A stretch of 64,000 nucleotides of DNA. Source: a marine actinobacterium PHSC20C1. GTDB lineage: Bacteria; Actinomycetota; Actinomycetes; Actinomycetales; Microbacteriaceae. Under the pieces are notes generated by a model. That model did no database searches and was not told the origin of the DNA. It worked only from the letters and a program-made list of their open reading frames with translations. Below, in pieces: positions 7,067 to 16,453 of this stretch (positions are counted from its first letter, which is position 1; every line of letters begins with the position of its first letter). The position numbers were made by a program, and so were the translations under genes. The DNA lies in the NCBI GenBank assembly GCA_000153145.1, contig CH672415.1, forward strand, positions 1,403,411-1,467,410, given 5' to 3'.

Positions 7067-8361
7067 GGCATCACGCTTTCCTGAAGCTCTTTGAGGTGTG
7101 TTCCAAGCGTGCCGGAGACCGCTGGATACGTCGGCCCGGTGGGGTCAGCCGGGCTTGGGAGGTTTGACCAAATGACCGCGCCAACTGTCGCCGCGATAAC
7201 GAGCACGGCAGCGATAGTGAATCCTCTGATGTTCCGACGATTCGCCGCGAACGTCGGCTTCGGGCGCGCCGGGGTCGTGACCTTCGGTTGCGGGCGTGCG
7301 GCCGGAGAAGTTTCGACCCGAGTCGACACTCGGGGCGCTGCTTCGTGCCGGTTGATCACCTCTGTAGCTTGAGTCACCACCGCGGTGTACTTCTTAGTTG
7401 CTTGAAGCGAGGTCCCCTCGTCACCGTCATCGTCGCTCTCGGCCGAGTTGACGGCATCGAGCGGGGCGACGACGATCGGATCAGCGTCTTCGTGTGAGTT
7501 TGCAAGCCTTCGCAGGGCGACGGCAACCTCCATCGGCAGCGGGCGATCCTCAGCATCGAGCGCAGTCATGCTCACTAAGAGATCAGCCCACACTCCGCCG
7601 AGAGTTTCCGGAACATTCGGTGTGTGGTTCAGTCGAACGCCGATCGTTTCGATGGCATTCCCCGGGAAAGCATCCTCGCCAGTGAGAGCTTCCAGCAACA
7701 CGAGACCGAGCGAGTACACATCGGATGCTCCTGCCGTCTCGGTACCTCGTGCCTGTTCTGGACTCAAATAGCTCGCGCTGCCAATGATGAGGCCTGTCGA
7801 GGTTAGCCTGCTGCCGTCGACCAAACGGGCGATTCCGAAGTCGGCGAGTTTCGCATGGAATTGCCGATCGGGAAGTTCCGAGTGGGCCAGAAGGATGTTG
7901 GCCGGCTTGACGTCGCGATGCACGATTCCCCGGCCGTGCATGTAGTGCAGCGCTTCCGCGATATCGGCACCGAGGTGCGCAACCATCTTCGGCGGAAGCG
8001 GCACTGTCATTGCCTCGCGCAGGTTTGGTCCGTCAACGAATTCCATGACGAGAAATACGCGATCTACAGTCTGTGTCGTCTCAGTACCCGCGTCGAAAAG
8101 GGTCACCAGGGCATGGTGGTTGAGCGCTGCGAGGGTGTCGATCTCATTGTGTTGCCGGCGAATTTCGTCGGGATCCGCCATCCCCGGCAGCATCAGTTTG
8201 ACTGCGACCTCACGCGGCAACGACTGGTCGAGGGCGCGGTATACGGAAGCCATTCCTCCACGGCCAATGAGACTGGTCACACGGTAGCGGCCACCGATGA
8301 CGGTGTCGATGAGCCCGTCATCCGAGTTCGAAGATGGTCGAGCTAGTTTGCCAACTGGCAC
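7063..8361 (-). CDS. PknB-like Ser/Thr protein kinase with one membrane span
   Basis: 432 residues. GTG start with an AGGAGG site 5 bases upstream. The kinase domain spans about residues 25-290, with glycine loop GRGGMASVY, catalytic Lys55 (VAVK), HRDVKPAN with Asp150, DFG at 174-176 and the activation segment GSASYLSPEQARG. A linker of about 90 residues leads to a single membrane helix near 380-402 and a short outer tail. There are no PASTA repeats, so this is not PknB itself. The substrate is unknown. The lipoprotein gene follows with an ATGA overlap. Confidence 0.93.
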   Translation of the reverse strand: MPVGKLARPSSNSDDGLIDTVIGGRYRVTSLIGRGGMASVYRALDQSLPREVAVKLMLPGMADPDEIRRQHNEIDTLAALNHHALVTLFDAGTETTQTVDRVFLVMEFVDGPNLREAMTVPLPPKMVAHLGADIAEALHYMHGRGIVHRDVKPANILLAHSELPDRQFHAKLADFGIARLVDGSRLTSTGLIIGSASYLSPEQARGTETAGASDVYSLGLVLLEALTGEDAFPGNAIETIGVRLNHTPNVPETLGGVWADLLVSMTALDAEDRPLPMEVAVALRRLANSHEDADPIVVAPLDAVNSAESDDDGDEGTSLQATKKYTAVVTQATEVINRHEAAPRVSTRVETSPAARPQPKVTTPARPKPTFAANRRNIRGFTIAAVLVIAATVGAVIWSNLPSPADPTGPTYPAVSGTLGTHLKELQESVMP

Positions 8362-8432
8362 GCGAACCTCCTTAGTCCTGCGCGGATTAGTGTAGACGAG
8401 TTGGCTGGGTCGGGTAAACGATAGAGCGCCGA

Positions 8433-9224
8433 GTGGCCACCAGAGTGTCCTTCGCTAGGCTCGAAGCCATGACTCAACGGCGCTGGCAACAGATTATGGA
8501 CATTCCCCTCACGATCGCGGCCGCCGTGTTCTTGATTGCCTACGCCTGGGAAGTGATCGCCAATCTCGGCGGAAGCGCGATGCTTTTCGCCGAGGTTGTG
8601 ATTGCGGTGACGTGGGTCGTATTCGTCGTCGATTACGTCGTGAACCTTGCATTAGCAAAGCACCGCTGGCACTGGTTCACCCGACACCTCTTCGACCTTC
8701 TCGTGGTGGTTCTTCCCATGTTGCGACCGCTGCGCCTCCTGCGACTCGTCACATTGTTGAATGTGCTGCAGCGTCGGGCGGGAACGGCGGTTCGCGGCAG
8801 CGTGCTCACGTACGCTGTTGGCTCGTCAGTGCTACTGGTCTTTGTTGCCGGACTCGCAATCCTCGACACAGAACGAACGGCAGCGAATACCCAGATTTCT
8901 AACCTCGGCGATGGCATTTGGTGGGCGTTCGTGACGATTACCACCGTGGGCTACGGCGACATTTACCCCACAACGCAACTCGGTAGGGTCATCGCTGCCG
9001 GAGTCATGGTCGCCGGGATCGCCCTGCTCGGCGTCGTTACGGCGACTCTCGCCTCGTGGATCGTCGAACGAGTCGCCACTCAAGATGAGCTCTCGCACGT
9101 TGCTACTCGCCGCGAGGTAACGGAACTCACCGAACAAGTTACCGAGCTCAAGCAGGTACTCGTTGCTCATGCAGCGGAGATGGCCGAGGTCTCCGGAAAC
9201 AGCAGAAAGGGCCCGGAAGCCTAA
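8433..9224 (+). CDS. Voltage-gated-type potassium channel
   Basis: 263 residues from a GTG at 8433; an ATG at 8469 (MTQRRWQQ) is an equally plausible start, giving 251. The selectivity filter TTVGYGD is clear near residue 172, between a pore helix (GIWWAFVTI) and a last membrane helix. Upstream spans resemble a voltage-sensor module, with a basic stretch RPLRLLRLVTLL like an S4 helix. A C-terminal coiled coil (VTELTEQVTELKQVLVAHA) should drive tetramer assembly. It lies divergently from the kinase gene. No ligand-binding RCK domain is present. Confidence 0.9.
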   Translation: MATRVSFARLEAMTQRRWQQIMDIPLTIAAAVFLIAYAWEVIANLGGSAMLFAEVVIAVTWVVFVVDYVVNLALAKHRWHWFTRHLFDLLVVVLPMLRPLRLLRLVTLLNVLQRRAGTAVRGSVLTYAVGSSVLLVFVAGLAILDTERTAANTQISNLGDGIWWAFVTITTVGYGDIYPTTQLGRVIAAGVMVAGIALLGVVTATLASWIVERVATQDELSHVATRREVTELTEQVTELKQVLVAHAAEMAEVSGNSRKGPEA

Positions 9225-9236
9225 GCTTCCGAGCCC
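9209..9236. terminator. Stem-loop between the channel gene and icd
   Basis: GGGCCCGGAAGC (9209-9220) pairs with GCTTCCGAGCCC (9225-9236) apart from one mismatch, with a 4-base loop that overlaps the channel stop codon. The gene ends converge here, so it probably serves both strands; the flanking T-runs are short (CTTTC on the minus side). Confidence 0.6.
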
Positions 9237-9267
9237 TTCACGTACTAGCCGGCGCTACGCCAAGCCC

Positions 9268-10482
9268 TTAGGCCAGACGCGCTGCGAGGTTCTTGTCGAG
9301 CGTGTCGAGGAACTCTTCGGTGGTTTCCCACTTCTGATCCGGTCCGACGAGGAGCGCGAGGTCCTTCGTCATGTGACCGGCCTCAACCGACTTGATGACG
9401 ACATCTTCCAGGGTCGATGCGAAGTCGATGAGTTCCTGGTTGTTGTCGAGCACGCCACGGTGAGCCAGTCCACGGGTCCACGCGTAGATCGACGCGATCG
9501 GGTTCGTGGAGGTGGGCTTGCCCTGCTGGTGCTGACGGTAGTGACGAGTCACGGTGCCGTGAGCTGCCTCCGCTTCAACAACCTTTCCGTCTGGAGTTGC
9601 CAGAACGGACGTCATGAGGCCGAGCGAGCCGAAGCCCTGCGCCACGGTGTCTGACTGCACGTCGCCGTCGTAGTTCTTGCAGGCCCAAACGTAGCCGCCC
9701 TCCCACTTCATGGCTGATGCAACCATGTCGTCGATGAGGCGGTGCTCGTAAGTGAGTCCTGCTGCTTCGAACTTGTCCTTGAACTCGGTCTGGAAGATCT
9801 CTTCAAAGATGTCCTTGAAGCGACCGTCATAGGCTTTGAGGATCGTGTTCTTCGTCGAAAGGTATACCGGGTAGTTGCGTGTGAGCCCGTAGTTGAGGCT
9901 GGCACGAGCGAAGTCAACGATCGAGTCGTCGAGGTTGTACTGAACCTGAGCGATACCGTCGCCTGGGGAGTCGTAAACCTCAAACTTCATTGGCTCTGAG
10001 CCATCTTCGGGAGCGAACTCTACGGTCAGCTTTCCCTTGCCCTTGAACCGGAAGTCGGTTGCGCGGTACTGGTCGCCGAAGGCGTGACGGCCGATGATGA
10101 TCGGCTTGTTCCAGCCGGGAACCAGTCGCGGGATGTTGGAGATGATGATGGGTTCTCGGAAAATCACGCCACCCAAAATGTTACGGATCGTTCCGTTGGG
10201 GCTGCGCCACATCTTCTTGAGACCGAATTCTTCAACGCGCGCCTCGTCGGGCGTAATCGTTGCACACTTGACTCCAACACCGTGCTTCTGGATGGCGTGG
10301 GCTGCGTCGATAGTGATCTGATCGTCGGTTGCGTCGCGGCTTTCGATGCCGAGGTCGTAGTACTCGAGGTTGACGTCAACGTAGGGGTGGATCAGGGTTT
10401 CCTTGATCCGGTGCCAAATAATGCGCGTCATTTCGTCGCCGTCGAGTTCGACGACGGTGCCTTCTACCTGAATCTTGGACAA
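9268..10482 (-). CDS. icd: NADP-dependent isocitrate dehydrogenase
   Basis: 404 residues, the size of the homodimeric (eukaryote-like) NADP-IDH subfamily. It converts isocitrate to 2-oxoglutarate with NADPH formation in the TCA cycle. Recognisable parts include the N-terminal [14 protein letters not shown], the isocitrate-binding SPNGTIRN near residue 95, the metal-binding region [20 protein letters not shown] near 250, and [12 protein letters not shown] near 305 that binds NADP. The start is a TTG with AAGGAG 8 bases upstream. It appears monocistronic, with a terminator-like hairpin after its stop. Confidence 0.97.
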   Translation of the reverse strand: MSKIQVEGTVVELDGDEMTRIIWHRIKETLIHPYVDVNLEYYDLGIESRDATDDQITIDAAHAIQKHGVGVKCATITPDEARVEEFGLKKMWRSPNGTIRNILGGVIFREPIIISNIPRLVPGWNKPIIIGRHAFGDQYRATDFRFKGKGKLTVEFAPEDGSEPMKFEVYDSPGDGIAQVQYNLDDSIVDFARASLNYGLTRNYPVYLSTKNTILKAYDGRFKDIFEEIFQTEFKDKFEAAGLTYEHRLIDDMVASAMKWEGGYVWACKNYDGDVQSDTVAQGFGSLGLMTSVLATPDGKVVEAEAAHGTVTRHYRQHQQGKPTSTNPIASIYAWTRGLAHRGVLDNNQELIDFASTLEDVVIKSVEAGHMTKDLALLVGPDQKWETTEEFLDTLDKNLAARLA

Positions 10483-10587
10483 GCTTTGCTCCTTAGTTAG
10501 TGGCCTCTCCCAGCTTACTCTTTTTCTTAACTATCTCGACATCGAGATACCTTGGCGCATCTGGCAACCGCGGGTTAGCCTGTATGC

Positions 10588-11040
10588 ATGGGTGAGCTAA
10601 GACTTGAAGAATTATCGGCAAGTACGATTGTTGCCGCCAACAACCTCTCGCTGCGACGCGGTCAAGAGCAGTTCGTTACGCCACCTTCCTATGCAATCGC
10701 GGATGCTTTTATTGACCCGCTAACCTCCTGGCCGCGAGTTGTGCTCGATGGCGACAAGGTCGTCGGCTTCATCCGCGGCAACTTTGATCCCAACGCATCT
10801 CAGGAAGAATTCCGCAGCTGCATCTGGCGCGTGAGCGTCTCCGGTGACGCCCAAGGCATGGGCGTCGGTCGCTTCGCGGTCAAAGCACTTTCTGAAGAAG
10901 CGCGCAGTCGAGGCTTCGACCGCATCACCGCGATCTGGGAAGAGGGAGATGACGGCCCTGAGCAGTTCTTCCTCAAAGTTGGCTTCACTGTCGTCGGCGA
11001 AACACAGTACGGCGAGAAGCTCGGCGAGTACACCCTCTAG
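10588..11040 (+). CDS. GNAT-family N-acetyltransferase
   Basis: 150 residues covering one GNAT fold. The acetyl-CoA pyrophosphate loop reads QGMGVGRFAVKAL around residues 90-102, preceded by the strand CIWRVSVSG and followed by FFLKVGFTVVGE. It presumably acetylates a small amine or an N-terminus; the substrate cannot be told. It is divergent from icd and stands 68 bases before the alkyltransferase-like gene. Confidence 0.85.
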   Translation: MGELRLEELSASTIVAANNLSLRRGQEQFVTPPSYAIADAFIDPLTSWPRVVLDGDKVVGFIRGNFDPNASQEEFRSCIWRVSVSGDAQGMGVGRFAVKALSEEARSRGFDRITAIWEEGDDGPEQFFLKVGFTVVGETQYGEKLGEYTL

Positions 11041-11108
11041 GCCACTCCCTCTTCCGCCGCACTCTCAACGATCCCCGCGCTACAACCGCACGAGCAGGCA
11101 TCAGTTTC

Positions 11109-11420
11109 GTGACTAATCTCAATGACGACTTCGTGAGCCGTGTGCTCGCGGTCGTTGACGCGATTCCAGCGGGCCACGTGATGACCTACGGTGAGGTTGC
11201 CGCGACAATTGGCTCTCGCGCTGCACGAGCTGTTGGCACAGTAATGGCCCGCTACGGATCCGAGGTGGCCTGGTGGCGCGTAGTGCGCTCCGGCGGGCAT
11301 CCGCCCATCGCTCACGAAGAGCGAGCGCTCATTCGTTATGAAGCAGAATCAACGCCTCTGAGCTGGATGCCCGACGGCAGCTACCGCGTGAACTATCGGC
11401 TCGCGCGGCACCTGCCCTAA
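11109..11420 (+). CDS. Alkyltransferase-like protein (ATL, inactive MGMT homologue)
   Basis: 103 residues; GTG start. It matches the C-terminal DNA-binding domain of O6-alkylguanine-DNA alkyltransferase ([17 protein letters not shown], then [11 protein letters not shown]). The active-site PCHR is replaced by WWRVVRS, so there is no acceptor cysteine. Family members of this type bind O6-alkylguanine and hand the lesion to nucleotide excision repair. Its stop overlaps by four bases the stop of the convergent ABC exporter gene. Confidence 0.85.
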   Translation: MTNLNDDFVSRVLAVVDAIPAGHVMTYGEVAATIGSRAARAVGTVMARYGSEVAWWRVVRSGGHPPIAHEERALIRYEAESTPLSWMPDGSYRVNYRLARHLP

Positions 11421-13222
11421 ACCAACGAGTCCTTCCAGGCGGCGTGTAGTTGCGCGAACTTTCCACTGCCCGAAATGAGTTCTTGAGGCGTTCCATCTTC
11501 GATAACACGCCCGTGTTCCATCACAAGAACCCGATCAGCAATCGCCACCGTTGACAGTCGGTGCGCGATGATGATGGCCGTGCGATCGGAGAGCAGCGTT
11601 TGGAGGCCAGCCTGCACGAGTCGCTCGCTGGGGATATCGAGCGAAGCGGTTGCCTCGTCCAGTATCAGTACGACGGGGTCGGCAATAAACGCGCGCGCGA
11701 AGGACAGCAGTTGCCGTTGCCCGGCACTGACTCGACCGCCACGCTTGTTCACGTCGGTGTCGTAGCCATTCGGAAGCGCTTCAATGAACTCGTGTGCTCC
11801 AACAGCTTTCGCAGCCGCAACAATTTCTTCGCGTGTGGCGTCAGGCTTACCGAGCGAGATGTTGTCTGCGACGTTTCCCGAGAACAGATACGCCTCTTGC
11901 GTGACCATCACAATTGCTCGGCGCAGGTCTTTCGGGTGCAGCTTGCGCAGATCAACTCCATCGAGAGACACCGTGCCCTGACTCGGGTCGTAGAACCGCG
12001 AAATCAGTTTGGCAAGCGTCGACTTTCCAGCACCGGTTGTTCCCACCATCGCAACGGTCTGACCGGCTGGCAGTTCGAGATCAAACTTGGGCAAAATCAC
12101 TTTGTCTGAGTTGTAGGCAAACTCGACGCCATCAAACTTCACTGTGCCGCTGGCTTTGCGCAAGTCGATCGGGGTCGTAGGGTCCACTACGCTCGGCTCT
12201 TCCTCAAGCACACCCGAGATCTTTTCTAGGGCAGCAGCAGCCGATTGGTACGAGTTGTAGAACATCGCCATCTCTTGTGCCGGTGCAAAGAACTGCCGTG
12301 CGTACAGCAGCGCACCCAAGAGCGCACCGATCGCCAGATCACCGGTTGACACTCGCAGCCCACCCAAGAGCAAAATCATTGCCAGTGCGACGTTGCCAAT
12401 GAGAACGAGGGCGGGGTCGAAAATTCCGAACAGTCGGATGACGCGGGCGTTGGCATCCCGATACTTTTCGACGAGGCCACCGAAGTGTTCACGGTTGCGC
12501 TCTTCCTTACGGAACGCTTTTACCGCACGGATGCCGGTCATGGTCTCGACGAAATGCACGATCAGTTTGGCTGAGGTGGTGCGCGTTTCACGGAAATGCA
12601 ATTGCGACCGCAGCTGAAACCACCGGGTCAAGAATGCCAGCGGAGCGAGCGAAGCGAATAGTACGAGCCCACTCACCCAGTCGAGTGAGAACATCGCGAT
12701 AGCGATGAACACCATGTACAGCGCACCCTGCACGAGCTGGTTGATGCCGGAATCGAGCAGCTCGCGGATCGCATCCAAGTCGCTAGTTTGTCGCGCGATG
12801 ATTCGCCCAGACGTGTAGCTCTCGTGAAACTCGAGGCTCAAGCGCTGAGTGTGCAAGAACACTCGCTTGCGCAAATCAAACAGGATCGCTTGACTCACTC
12901 GCGCGCTCAGCACGGTGTACCAGGCAATCATCGTTGCCCCGGCGACGCCCGTAATTAGGTAGGCGGCGACTACGAGCACGAGAGGCAGACTGTTGCCATT
13001 GATCAGCGCAGGAAGAGCCCTGTCGATGCCGAACGCGATCAGTGCTGGCCCTGCAACCTGAGCCGCCGTGCTCACGACGACAACAACCATCGTGAGAATG
13101 ACGCGGGCGCGCAGCGGTGAGATTAGTGATCCGAGCAGTCGTAGCGAACGCTGCCGAATCTGGCGACTTTCGTCTTTCGTGTAGTCGTTGCGCTCTTCGC
13201 CGGAGGTTCCCATCACGCTCAT
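11417..13222 (-). CDS. ABC exporter half-transporter, subunit B
   Basis: 601 residues: a six-span exporter membrane domain (about 30-340) followed by an ATPase domain with Walker [11 protein letters not shown], Walker [14 protein letters not shown] with the catalytic Glu intact, and H-loop IIIAHRLST. The signature is VSAGQ instead of LSGGQ. Paired with subunit A this matches heterodimeric exporters of the TM287/288 or LmrCD kind, which have one degenerate ATP site. The start ATG overlaps the stop of subunit A (ATGA), so the two are made together. Substrates could be drugs or lipids; unknown. Confidence 0.93.
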   Translation of the reverse strand: MSVMGTSGEERNDYTKDESRQIRQRSLRLLGSLISPLRARVILTMVVVVVSTAAQVAGPALIAFGIDRALPALINGNSLPLVLVVAAYLITGVAGATMIAWYTVLSARVSQAILFDLRKRVFLHTQRLSLEFHESYTSGRIIARQTSDLDAIRELLDSGINQLVQGALYMVFIAIAMFSLDWVSGLVLFASLAPLAFLTRWFQLRSQLHFRETRTTSAKLIVHFVETMTGIRAVKAFRKEERNREHFGGLVEKYRDANARVIRLFGIFDPALVLIGNVALAMILLLGGLRVSTGDLAIGALLGALLYARQFFAPAQEMAMFYNSYQSAAAALEKISGVLEEEPSVVDPTTPIDLRKASGTVKFDGVEFAYNSDKVILPKFDLELPAGQTVAMVGTTGAGKSTLAKLISRFYDPSQGTVSLDGVDLRKLHPKDLRRAIVMVTQEAYLFSGNVADNISLGKPDATREEIVAAAKAVGAHEFIEALPNGYDTDVNKRGGRVSAGQRQLLSFARAFIADPVVLILDEATASLDIPSERLVQAGLQTLLSDRTAIIIAHRLSTVAIADRVLVMEHGRVIEDGTPQELISGSGKFAQLHAAWKDSLV

Positions 13223-15015
13223 GATCTGACCTCCTGTTCTTCCTCTTCGAGACTGGATATGACGTAGCGGTAGTGGCTGCTCGTTGCTAGCAAGTGAGAG
13301 TGCTCCCCGACAGCCGTTACTTTGCCATTTTCGAGAAGGGCAACGCGGTCGGCAAGCATGACGGTCGACGGACGGTGAGCCACGATGAGACCCGTCGTTG
13401 CGCTCAGTACACGCCGGAGCGCGGCTTCGACGAGGGCCTCCGTGTCGACATCGAGGGCAGACAGGGGGTCATCCAGCACAAGCACGGCAGGCTGCGCAGC
13501 GACGGCTCTAGCGAGCGCGAGGCGTTGGCGTTGACCTCCCGAGAGGCTGAGACCCTCTTCACCAACAAGAGTGTCTAGCCCGGAGGGAAGATCATAAACG
13601 AAGTCTGCCTGAGCGATCTCTAGGGCTTCACGCAATTCTTCTTCCGTCGAATCCGGCCGCCCCATTAGCACGTTCTCACGCACGCTTGAGGAGAAGAGTG
13701 TTGCATCTTCAAATGCCATCGCAAGGTGACGGCGCAGCTCAACAAGAGTGAGGTTGCGGATGTCGACTCCGTCGATGGTGATTGCGCCCTCGGTCACGTC
13801 ATATAGCCGAGTAGTCAGTGCGGTAATTGTTGACTTTCCAGAACCGGTTAATCCGACGAGCGCCATCGTCTCCCCTGGTTCGATTCTCAAGTCGATTCCG
13901 TTGATGAGGTCGGGAACGTTCGCGGGTGAATCAGGGTAACGGAAGTGCACGTTCGTGAACTCGAGAAGACCTTTGCTCTCGGTAATAGTCTGCGGATTCT
14001 CGGGGTCAGTGATGGGGTTATCGGAGTCCATCACCTCGAAGAAACGGTCAGCGGCCGTGCGAGCATCGAAGGTCATCGAAAGCAAGAAGCCAATCGACTC
14101 CACCGGAAAACGCAATACGGTTGCCGTCGCAAAGAACGCCACGAGGTCGCCAGCAGAAATCTGACCCTGAACCACGAGCCACACTCCGCCCAATAGTCCA
14201 AGGGCAAACGTGACGTCTGGCACCAGCAACAGCCATAGCCAGATGCCAGCGATAGCCCGTGCCTTCTCAATTTCAGTACCGCGCAAGTTCTCGGCTCGCA
14301 CCGAGAAGCCCGTGAGTGCGTGCTTGCCACGACCAAACGCCTTCAAGACGCGGATGCCGTGAACCGACTCCTCAACTGCGGTTGCGAGGTCACCAGTTTG
14401 GTCTTGGCTGCGGCGGGCCACAATCGAGTACCGCTTCTCAAAAACGTAACCGTAGATCCACAACGGGATTGAGCTGGCGATGAAAATTATGCCGAGCACC
14501 CAGGAGATATTGACCAGGAAAATGAGACCAACAATGATCGTGAGCACATTGACGACGAGCAACACGAGGCCGAAGGAAAACCAACGACGAATCAGGTTGA
14601 GGTCGCTGACAGCACGCGACAGCAGTTGCCCACTTGGCCAACGGTCGTGAAAACTCACGGGCAGGTGTTGCAGCGTCATGTACAAGGTATTGCGCATCCG
14701 TGCCTCGACATGGGTACCGGGTGTCAGCACAAAAAAACGGCGCAGCGCGATCATGATCGCCTCAACAATGCCGAGCCCAAGCACGATGAGAAACGCTGGC
14801 CAAATTTGCGAAGAGTCACCAGACTGCAAAGGACCATCGACAAGCGAACGCAGCACTTGCGGGATCAGTAACGCCACGATGCCAGCAGCGAGCGCAGCAA
14901 GCATCCCTAAGTAGATGTACGGCATCGCCGATTTCACATAGGGGTAAAGTCGGCTGATCGCCGTGAAGGTGCCGACCGCTTTGGGGCGCTCGGGCTTGGC
15001 AGACTGTTGTGACAC
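13219..15015 (-). CDS. ABC exporter half-transporter, subunit A (degenerate catalytic site)
   Basis: 598 residues from the GTG at 15015, chosen over a GTG at 15042 because AAGGA lies 6 bases before it. Membrane domain about residues 35-335; ATPase domain with Walker [11 protein letters not shown], canonical signature [10 protein letters not shown] and H-loop LIVAHRPST. Walker B reads [12 protein letters not shown], with Asp in place of the catalytic Glu, complementing the altered signature in subunit B. The alternative start would fall inside an inverted repeat at 15037-15056 that may be a regulator site. Confidence 0.93.
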   Translation of the reverse strand: MSQQSAKPERPKAVGTFTAISRLYPYVKSAMPYIYLGMLAALAAGIVALLIPQVLRSLVDGPLQSGDSSQIWPAFLIVLGLGIVEAIMIALRRFFVLTPGTHVEARMRNTLYMTLQHLPVSFHDRWPSGQLLSRAVSDLNLIRRWFSFGLVLLVVNVLTIIVGLIFLVNISWVLGIIFIASSIPLWIYGYVFEKRYSIVARRSQDQTGDLATAVEESVHGIRVLKAFGRGKHALTGFSVRAENLRGTEIEKARAIAGIWLWLLLVPDVTFALGLLGGVWLVVQGQISAGDLVAFFATATVLRFPVESIGFLLSMTFDARTAADRFFEVMDSDNPITDPENPQTITESKGLLEFTNVHFRYPDSPANVPDLINGIDLRIEPGETMALVGLTGSGKSTITALTTRLYDVTEGAITIDGVDIRNLTLVELRRHLAMAFEDATLFSSSVRENVLMGRPDSTEEELREALEIAQADFVYDLPSGLDTLVGEEGLSLSGGQRQRLALARAVAAQPAVLVLDDPLSALDVDTEALVEAALRRVLSATTGLIVAHRPSTVMLADRVALLENGKVTAVGEHSHLLATSSHYRYVISSLEEEEQEVRS

Positions 15016-15036
15016 CGTGGTTCCTTGACGAGAAGG

Positions 15037-15056
15037 GATCACCGCCTACGGTGATC
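15037..15056. promoter_or_regulatory. Perfect inverted repeat upstream of the ABC exporter
   Basis: GATCACCG and CGGTGATC separated by CCTA, ending 21 bases before the subunit A start codon. It could be an operator for a drug-responsive repressor or a leader hairpin that masks translation. No promoter was clearly readable around it. Confidence 0.45.
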
Positions 15057-15198
15057 GTGTTTACTGCGGGCCGCGTCGGTTGCGACCGTGAGCCGCTGCA
15101 TCTCGTCGAAGGCGACACTGAGCAGACAGCTTTTCAGGATATGCCTGCTTCGTGAGATCCACAATCGTTAAGGCACGATTTTATGAAATTGGCTCAAA

Positions 15199-16398
15199 TC
15201 AGCGAATGCGTACCGAAAGGCACGTGACACAGCCTTCCATCTTCTCGAACTCAGAGACGTCGACCGTGACTACGCGATACCCGAGATCTTCGATGAGTGC
15301 CGCAGTCTTGGGCGCTGAGGATGACATGAGCACAGCGTCATCCGACAGCACAACAACGGCTGCACCCTCGGCCTCAGGAACGGCCAGGAAGCGGTCATAA
15401 AGATCAACGTTGTCGACAAGATCGGCATAACCAATAACGGTTCCGTCTGGCAGCGCAGTGACACCACTCTTCAAGTGCAGCACCTTCTCAACGGGAACAG
15501 CAATAACGGTGTAGCCGAGCGGGCCAACAATGGCACGCAGCTGGCGAACACCCTCAGCGTTCGTGCGGCCGCCTCGGCCGACATAAACCGTAGAGCCAAC
15601 TTTGAGAACGTCGCCACCGTCGAGGGTTCCCGGCTGAACAATCTCGTGCAGCTCAAGGCCGAGCGTCACAACACTCACGCGTACTGCGTCAACTTCGGCT
15701 TGACGGCTTTCGGCACCGGGGCTCGTGAGAACCGCTGCGTCACCGAAAATAACGACTGTGTCTTCGATGAAAACTGAATCTGCGAGCTCTTCAGCTGCAG
15801 GCACCTCAATGGTCTCAAAACCATTTGCGCGCAAGGCTGCGACGTAGCCCTCCCACTGGGTGTCGGCAAGGTCTGCATCGACAGGCACACGGTCGAGGTG
15901 AGTGAGCTCGCCCTCGCCCAAACGAGGAGAAGGCGCTCGAACCAAAGCGATGAGTCGCGTCGGCTGAGCCGCCCCATCGACAACCGCGTTCCACACTCGG
16001 CGGCCAACGGTCATCGCAGCAACGATTGTGGCGACAACAAAGATGAGGTTTGTGCCGAGCAGAGTGGCCAAAATAAAGGCCATAGCTTCAGCATTCCACG
16101 CCGCACCTGTCGCGACGATGCCGAGAGCGGTACCCAACACTGCCGAAATTATTCCGAGAACGAGCCCGACAACAGCAGCGGTGTACCAGTAACGGTGGAT
16201 CTCGAGCGCCGCTGCGAGGGAGTACAGAACGAAAAGCACTGCCGCCATCGGCAAGAAGTACTGAGCAATCGCCGGCAGGTTCTCCGCCGCCGCACCATTG
16301 GACGTAAAGAACGCCAACCCGGTGGCGAGATACACGGTGCCTGCGACGGCAATTCCAGAAATAAACGCTGCGCCTAGACGCCGACCAACACTAATCAT
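15199..16398 (-). CDS. Dimethylargininase (DDAH) fused to an N-terminal four-span membrane domain
   Basis: 399 residues from the ATG at 16398; a longer frame to 16506 would run into purH and is unlikely. Residues 8-130 contain four hydrophobic spans, and residues 145-399 are a DDAH/amidinotransferase-fold domain. Motifs: ADSVFIEDTVVIFGD, GTLDGGDVLKVG, His308 in HLKSGVTAL, and the C-terminal Cys393 in EGCVTCLSVRI, matching the catalytic Cys-His arrangement of dimethylarginine hydrolases (dimethylarginine to citrulline plus dimethylamine). DDAH enzymes are usually about 260 residues and soluble, so the membrane anchor is unusual. Which side of the membrane carries the catalytic domain is not shown; four spans with a basic start suggest the cytoplasm. 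Confidence 0.82.
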   Translation of the reverse strand: MISVGRRLGAAFISGIAVAGTVYLATGLAFFTSNGAAAENLPAIAQYFLPMAAVLFVLYSLAAALEIHRYWYTAAVVGLVLGIISAVLGTALGIVATGAAWNAEAMAFILATLLGTNLIFVVATIVAAMTVGRRVWNAVVDGAAQPTRLIALVRAPSPRLGEGELTHLDRVPVDADLADTQWEGYVAALRANGFETIEVPAAEELADSVFIEDTVVIFGDAAVLTSPGAESRQAEVDAVRVSVVTLGLELHEIVQPGTLDGGDVLKVGSTVYVGRGGRTNAEGVRQLRAIVGPLGYTVIAVPVEKVLHLKSGVTALPDGTVIGYADLVDNVDLYDRFLAVPEAEGAAVVVLSDDAVLMSSSAPKTAALIEDLGYRVVTVDVSEFEKMEGCVTCLSVRIR

Positions 16399-16453
16399 GC
16401 CCACAAACCTATCTGTCAAAATATATGCGTTTGCCTTGAGAACTATTCGACTC

